From positions 1-9,236 of the forward strand of contig JAJTHJ010000008.1 in the NCBI GenBank assembly GCA_021298875.1: a DNA stretch of 9,236 nt, given 5' to 3'. Below the pieces are notes generated by a model. The model was not told the DNA's origin. It saw only the letters and a list, made by a program, of their open reading frames with translations, and ran no database searches. Each line of letters begins with the position of its first letter. Position 1 is the first letter of the stretch. The stretch comes from Burkholderiales bacterium (GTDB taxonomy: Bacteria; Pseudomonadota; Gammaproteobacteria; Burkholderiales; Burkholderiaceae_F). Positions 5,827-9,236 of the stretch are shown in pieces. A program made the translations under genes and the position numbers.

Positions 5827-7164
5827 TCAATTCCGAGCAGGGGACTCGGGCAAACCCCTGCCAACAATCCGTATATCCCGCTGCGGGAAGGGGATTTCAA
5901 TGCCTTCCGCGCGCAGCCGGCGCAGGATTTCTCGGTTCACGTCGGAGGTGACGTTCAGCCTGCCATTGGCGGGGTCGGCGATCCAGAACATCAGGCTCAG
6001 GTTTAGTCCGTCGGCCCCAAAGCCGGCCAAGGCAGCCGCGGGCGGCGGCTCGGCCACCACGCGGTCGACGGTTCGCGCGGCATCGACCAAAATGACCAGT
6101 GCTTGGTCAACGTCGGTCGCGTAGCTCACCTGCACGTCCACGCGCAACATCACCTCGGGATTGCTGTAGCTCAGGTTGACCACGGGCTCGGCCACCAGTT
6201 TCTCGTTGGGAATGATCGCCTCGTGGCCGTCGACGCCGCGCAGCACGGTGTAGCGGGCCTTGATGTCGGTGACCTTGCCCGTGTACTTGTCCACCGTGAT
6301 CATGTCGCCGATGCGCAGGCTGCGATCCATCAAAATGATGAAGCCGCTGACGTAGCTGCTGGCGATTCGCTGCAGACCGAGGCCGAGGCCGACACCGAGC
6401 GCGCCGCCGAAGACCGACAGCACCGTCAGGTCAATCCCCGCCAGCGACAACGACAGCAGCACCGCGACCAGGATCAGCAGCGCACGCGCCAGTCGCGCAA
6501 GCACGGCGCGCACGTTGGCGTCGAGCGCCTGCGCATGCAGCAGCCGCGCCTCCAGCGCCGAGCCGGCCCACAACGCCGCCAGCAGCGTGAGCAACACGGT
6601 GACGACACCCACGCCGAGATCCCAAAGCGACACGCGGGCCGCGCCCACTGGCAATTCGATCGCTTCCAGCCAGCCGATCACGTGCGCCGACCAGCCGGTC
6701 ATGTGCAGCGCCACGCCGATCCAAATCGCCAAGGCCAGCCAGCGCTCAAACGGCCCGAGCCAGTGCACCCGCGGTAGCGCCCGCCGCAGCGCATACACCA
6801 GCAGGCGAATCAGCGCCATCGCGCCAAACAGCACCAGCGCCGTGCGCAGGACGCGGGCGTCCGCCGTGCGCTTGACGAGGCCGGCCCAAACCATCGCGCC
6901 GCTCGCCACCCACAGCACGAACATCGCCGTCACCGGAAACGCAAGGCGGCGGAAGCCTTCGATGGAAAAGCGCAGCGCATCGGACGGCGAGGCCGCATCG
7001 CCCAGCGCAGCCAATCGGTCGCGGGCGTGGCGGCGCACCCGTTGGGCCACGAGCCAGCCCACGGCAACCGCCACGACGATCGCCAACACCGACCACAACA
7101 CGCGCGGCTGCGCAAGGCCGTCGCCCAAAACCTCGAGCAATTCCTGCAATGGGGTCCCGTTCAT
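5827..7164 (-). CDS. MscS-family mechanosensitive ion channel
   Basis: This 445-residue inner-membrane protein should open under membrane tension and release solutes on osmotic downshock. It is longer than E. coli MscS (286 residues), with extra N-terminal membrane helices: hydrophobic stretches at about 22-41, 75-95, 105-125, 141-160, 178-200 and 225-245. The pore-lining helix follows at about 248-278 (VFGGALGVGLGLGLQRIASS, with the small-residue G/A packing pattern), then the beta domain with RIGDMITVDKYTGKVTDI and EAIIPNEKL, and a C-terminal alpha/beta domain to about 436. The frame is open far upstream of ATG 7164, but that part is only the shifted frame of the methyltransferase gene. The ATG overlaps the upstream TGA as ATGA, with GGAG 8 bases before it, so translation is probably coupled. 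Confidence 0.92.
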   Translation of the reverse strand: MNGTPLQELLEVLGDGLAQPRVLWSVLAIVVAVAVGWLVAQRVRRHARDRLAALGDAASPSDALRFSIEGFRRLAFPVTAMFVLWVASGAMVWAGLVKRTADARVLRTALVLFGAMALIRLLVYALRRALPRVHWLGPFERWLALAIWIGVALHMTGWSAHVIGWLEAIELPVGAARVSLWDLGVGVVTVLLTLLAALWAGSALEARLLHAQALDANVRAVLARLARALLILVAVLLSLSLAGIDLTVLSVFGGALGVGLGLGLQRIASSYVSGFIILMDRSLRIGDMITVDKYTGKVTDIKARYTVLRGVDGHEAIIPNEKLVAEPVVNLSYSNPEVMLRVDVQVSYATDVDQALVILVDAARTVDRVVAEPPPAAALAGFGADGLNLSLMFWIADPANGRLNVTSDVNREILRRLRAEGIEIPFPQRDIRIVGRGLPESPARN

Positions 7165-8453
7165 CGCCGGCGCTCCAGCACTGCGGCAAAGAAGCCGTCG
7201 GTGCCGTGCAGGTGCGGCAGCATCGTGAACCACGGTGCGAAGCGCTGCGCCTCCGGCACCGCGATGCCCTGCGCCTGCAAGACCTCGGCGGCCGGCAACA
7301 GCGCAAACTGCGGTTGCTCGCCGAGAAACTCCTCGATCACCTCCTGATTCTCCAGCGTCAACAGCGAGCAAGTGGCATACACCAGCCGCCCACCCGGCTT
7401 GAGCATCCGCGCCGCCGCGCGCAGCACGCTGCGCTGCACGGCGTTGACGCGGGCGAGTTCGGCTTCGTCGAAGCGCCACTTCAGATCCGGGTTGCGCCGC
7501 AGCGTGCCGCTGCCCGAGCACGGCGCATCGACCAGCACGCGGTCGATCTTGCCGGCCAGCCGCTTCACGCGGGTGTCGTTCTCGCTGGCGATCGCCACTG
7601 GGTGCACGTTGGACAGGCCCGCGCGCGCCATGCGCGGTCCCAGTCCGGCGAGCCGCTTGGCGTGGATGTCGAAGGCGTACAGGCGCCCGGTCGAGCGCAT
7701 CAACGCGCCCAGCGCGAGCGTCTTGCCGCCGGCACCGGCGCAGAAGTCCACCACCATTTCGCCGCGCTTCGGTTGCACCAGCCGCGCGATCAACTGACTG
7801 CCTTCGTCCTGCACCTCGATCAGCCCGTCGCGGTACAGCGGCCAGCGGGTCAAGCCCGGCTTGTCGAACAGGCGTATGCCCTCGGGCGAAACCGCGGTCG
7901 GCTGCGCGGCGAGCGGCGCGTGCTCGCGCGTGGGTTGGCGCAGTTCGGCCAGCACCGCGTCGCGCTGCGTCTTCAGCGTGTTCACGCGCAGGTCGAGCGG
8001 CGCGGCTTCGGTGAGCGCCGCCAGCAGCGGCTCGGCGTCGTGGTACTGGGCGGTGACGCGTTGGAAGAGCCACAGCGGTACTTCGGCACGCACGGTCGCC
8101 GGCGCCGTATCGAGCTTCAGTGCGAGGGCATGGCGCACCGCGCGTTCGTCGCCGCGCAGCGCGCGTGCGTCGAGCGCGCCCAAGCCGTGTTGGCGCGCGA
8201 GCGTCACCAGCGCCACCAGCCGCGGCGCGCGTGCCGGCAGCGCGGGCTGCATCTGCCACTTGAGGCTCGCCAGATGGCGCAGTGCGTAGAAGCAACCCTC
8301 CGCGATCAGCCCGCGGTCGCGCTGGCCGAGCTTGGGATGCATCTTGAAGTAGCGCGACATCGCCGCATCGGCGGGGCCTTCGAAGCGCAGCACCTGCGCC
8401 AGCAGCGCGGCGAGGCTGTCGACGACGAGGGAGGTGATGCGGGGGGTGTTCAT
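7161..8453 (-). CDS. RsmB/NOP-family rRNA (cytosine-C5)-methyltransferase
   Basis: A 430-residue SAM-dependent enzyme of the NOL1/NOP2/Sun family, expected to put a methyl group on C5 of a cytosine in RNA, most likely 16S rRNA. Residues 1-120 form a helical N-terminal part, and QDEGSQ at about 215-220 opens the Rossmann domain. SAM motif I is DFCAGAGGKT at 236-245, and an acidic residue for ribose binding is D262. Both cysteines of the family are present: C312 in DAPCSGSG (motif IV, product release) and C362 in YATCSLL (motif VI, nucleophile). The N-terminal part is less like NusB than in E. coli RsmB, and true rsmB usually sits by fmt, so this may be a paralog with another target base; hence no symbol. 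The ATG at 8453 has no clear ribosome binding site, but it overlaps the stop of a small frame as ATGA. Confidence 0.92.
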   Translation of the reverse strand: MNTPRITSLVVDSLAALLAQVLRFEGPADAAMSRYFKMHPKLGQRDRGLIAEGCFYALRHLASLKWQMQPALPARAPRLVALVTLARQHGLGALDARALRGDERAVRHALALKLDTAPATVRAEVPLWLFQRVTAQYHDAEPLLAALTEAAPLDLRVNTLKTQRDAVLAELRQPTREHAPLAAQPTAVSPEGIRLFDKPGLTRWPLYRDGLIEVQDEGSQLIARLVQPKRGEMVVDFCAGAGGKTLALGALMRSTGRLYAFDIHAKRLAGLGPRMARAGLSNVHPVAIASENDTRVKRLAGKIDRVLVDAPCSGSGTLRRNPDLKWRFDEAELARVNAVQRSVLRAAARMLKPGGRLVYATCSLLTLENQEVIEEFLGEQPQFALLPAAEVLQAQGIAVPEAQRFAPWFTMLPHLHGTDGFFAAVLERRR

Positions 8454-8617
8454 TGGAATGTCGCCGACATGTACGAAGCGATCGAGGTTGCCCGCACCAA
8501 AGCACCCTCACTCGCTCGCTTCGCTCGCACCCTCTCCCGCTGATGCGGGCGAGGGTTTTGTCCCCTCGCACGCATCAGCGGGAGCGGGGCGGGGGTGAGA
8601 GCAATGCCATAGCCCAT
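8450..8617 (-). CDS. Possible 55-residue bridging frame between purN and the methyltransferase gene
   Basis: A frame of 55 codons fills the gap exactly. Its ATG at 8617 overlaps the purN TGA as TGATG, and its TGA overlaps the methyltransferase ATG as ATGA. The product starts MGYGIALTPAPLPLMRARG and is rich in Arg, Pro and Ala; it has no domain I recognise and no signal peptide or membrane segment. Most of it is encoded by the REP-like inverted repeat, and it uses AGG and CGA codons, so the protein itself may have no function. The ribosome binding site is weak. The frame may matter only as a path for ribosomes from purN to the next gene. It could equally be chance, since stop codons are rare in this GC-rich sequence. 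Confidence 0.3.
   Translation of the reverse strand: MGYGIALTPAPLPLMRARGQNPRPHQRERVRAKRASEGALVRATSIASYMSATFQ
8505..8599. repeat. REP-like long inverted repeat
   Basis: Perfect 14-base arms lie at 8534-8547 (CTCCCGCTGATGCG) and 8571-8584. Inside them, after one mismatch, a second 7-bp stem follows at 8549-8555 with 8563-8569, closed by a 7-base loop (8556-8562). Outside, three more G-C pairs follow one mismatch. The outer ends CTCAC (8507-8511) and GTGAG (8595-8599) also mirror each other. The left side holds an extra near-perfect 9-base direct repeat, TCGCTCGCT at 8512-8520 and TCGCTCGCA at 8521-8529. The CCCTCAC...CTCTCCCGC composition resembles REP/BIME-type intergenic repeats of proteobacteria. 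No T-run follows on either strand, so it is not a standard intrinsic terminator. Confidence 0.65.
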
Positions 8618-9236
8618 CACGGCACCAGTATCGTCACACGCTCAGCCACATCGGCATCGACCACCGCCCGACCTCGCTCCAGCCGCACCCGCCCTTCGAG
8701 CAATAGGCGCACGCACACCGGCAACAACCGATGCTCCTGCTCCAACACGCGCGCGGCGAGTGTGTCTTCGGTATCGCCCGCCCGCACCGGCACCGCCGCC
8801 TGACCGACGATCGCGCCACTATCGACCGTCGCCGAAACGAAGTGCACCGTGCAACCATGCACGCGCACACCGGCCGCGAGCGCTTGGCGGTGCGCGGCCA
8901 GTCCGGGAAAGCTCGGCAGCAAGGACGGATGAATGTTCACCAGCCGCCCCGCATAGTGCGCGACGAAGCCATCGGTCAGCACCCGCATGAAGCCCGCCAG
9001 CACCACCAAGTCGGGCGCGTGGCGGTCGATGGCGGCCAGCAAGGCGGCGTCGAAGGCTTCGCGCGAGGCGGCGGACTGGCTCTCGACGACCTCGGTCGCC
9101 ACACCCGCCGCCGCGGCGATCGCCAACCGCGGCGCCTGCGGCTTGCTGGAAATCGCCGCGACGATCCGCGCCGGAATCGCCGTGGCCCAGCGCTCGGCGC
9201 GCTCGGCGTCCAACAGCGCCTGCAAGTTGCTGCCGC
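8617..9236 (-). CDS. purN: Phosphoribosylglycinamide formyltransferase 1 (partial, 5' end outside window)
   Basis: PurN transfers a formyl group from 10-formyl-tetrahydrofolate to GAR, the third step of purine synthesis, in the cytoplasm. The frame runs off the right edge: the first whole codons read GSNLQALLDAERAE, which is the phosphate-binding GSNLQ loop found at about residues 11-15 of E. coli PurN, so roughly 11 residues are missing. The TTG at 9225 is the leucine of this loop, not a start. The catalytic residues are visible: Asn and His of NIHPSLLPSFPG and the Asp of VDSGAIVGQ, with HGCTVHFV between and the closing LEQEHRLLPV. The gene stops with TGA at 8617-8619, whose last base begins an ATG for a small bridging frame. 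It is probably the first visible gene of the minus-strand group that includes the methyltransferase and the channel. Confidence 0.96.
   Translation of the reverse strand, partial: GSNLQALLDAERAERWATAIPARIVAAISSKPQAPRLAIAAAAGVATEVVESQSAASREAFDAALLAAIDRHAPDLVVLAGFMRVLTDGFVAHYAGRLVNIHPSLLPSFPGLAAHRQALAAGVRVHGCTVHFVSATVDSGAIVGQAAVPVRAGDTEDTLAARVLEQEHRLLPVCVRLLLEGRVRLERGRAVVDADVAERVTILVP

Noticed and set aside
4265..6124. A 619-codon plus-strand open frame from rpmB through rpmG and the desaturase.
   Set aside because: It crosses two ribosomal genes out of frame and then runs antisense to the desaturase and channel genes; it is a GC shadow.
7149..8543. A 464-codon plus-strand frame antisense to the methyltransferase gene.
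   Set aside because: Composition is that of a shadow frame, and the minus strand encodes a protein with all family motifs.
5827..8571. A 914-codon minus-strand frame ending in the channel.
   Set aside because: Only its last 445 codons (from 7164) look like protein. The first part is the shifted frame of the methyltransferase gene, so it is not a fusion.
8534..8584. The long hairpin as an intrinsic terminator of purN.
   Set aside because: No T-run follows either arm; the only T-rich bases are in the loop.
9223..9225. TTG as purN start.
   Set aside because: It is the leucine inside the conserved GSNLQ phosphate loop; the true start lies past the right edge.

Overview
The window is ordinary chromosomal DNA from a high-GC proteobacterium. 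I read it as a betaproteobacterium, because a DesA-type desaturase, an RsmB/NOP methyltransferase beside purN and an fkpB-ispH pair sit around radC-rpmB-rpmG. I cannot fix the genus. Coding density is very high, and nearly every long antisense frame is a GC-rich shadow of a real gene. I see no tRNA, rRNA, CRISPR, insertion sequence or prophage, and no clearly new multi-gene system.

Region 1 (1-3261, minus strand) is a tight five-gene cluster in the order fkpB, ispH, a secreted chalcone-isomerase-like protein, xerD, ybaK. Junctions are TGATG (1-base overlap), ATGA (4-base overlap), a 6-base gap and a 4-base gap, so the genes are probably one translationally coupled operon. The likely promoter lies in the 30-base divergent gap before fkpB and runs into the radC start region. 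It is so close to the fkpB start codon that the message may be leaderless. ybaK is cut by the left edge.

Region 2 (3262-4552, plus strand) holds radC, then a good promoter (TATAAT), a GC-rich leader hairpin, rpmB (L28) and rpmG (L33). It closes with a symmetric hairpin carrying T-rich tracts on both sides, which should stop transcription from both directions.

Region 3 (4553-9236, minus strand) reads purN (cut by the right edge), RsmB/NOP-type RNA methyltransferase, MscS-family channel, DesA-type fatty-acid desaturase. The methyltransferase and channel overlap by ATGA. The 163-base gap between purN and the methyltransferase holds a REP-like long inverted repeat. One unlisted 55-codon frame crosses it without a stop, starting in the purN stop codon (TGATG) and ending in the methyltransferase start codon (ATGA).

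The genes are housekeeping: isoprenoid synthesis (ispH), purine synthesis (purN), translation and its quality control (rpmB, rpmG, ybaK, rRNA methylation), protein folding (fkpB), chromosome dimer resolution (xerD), osmotic protection (MscS) and membrane fluidity (desaturase). The points most worth a second look are the bridging small frame with its repeat, the transposase-like tail of the desaturase, and the possibly leaderless fkpB promoter.
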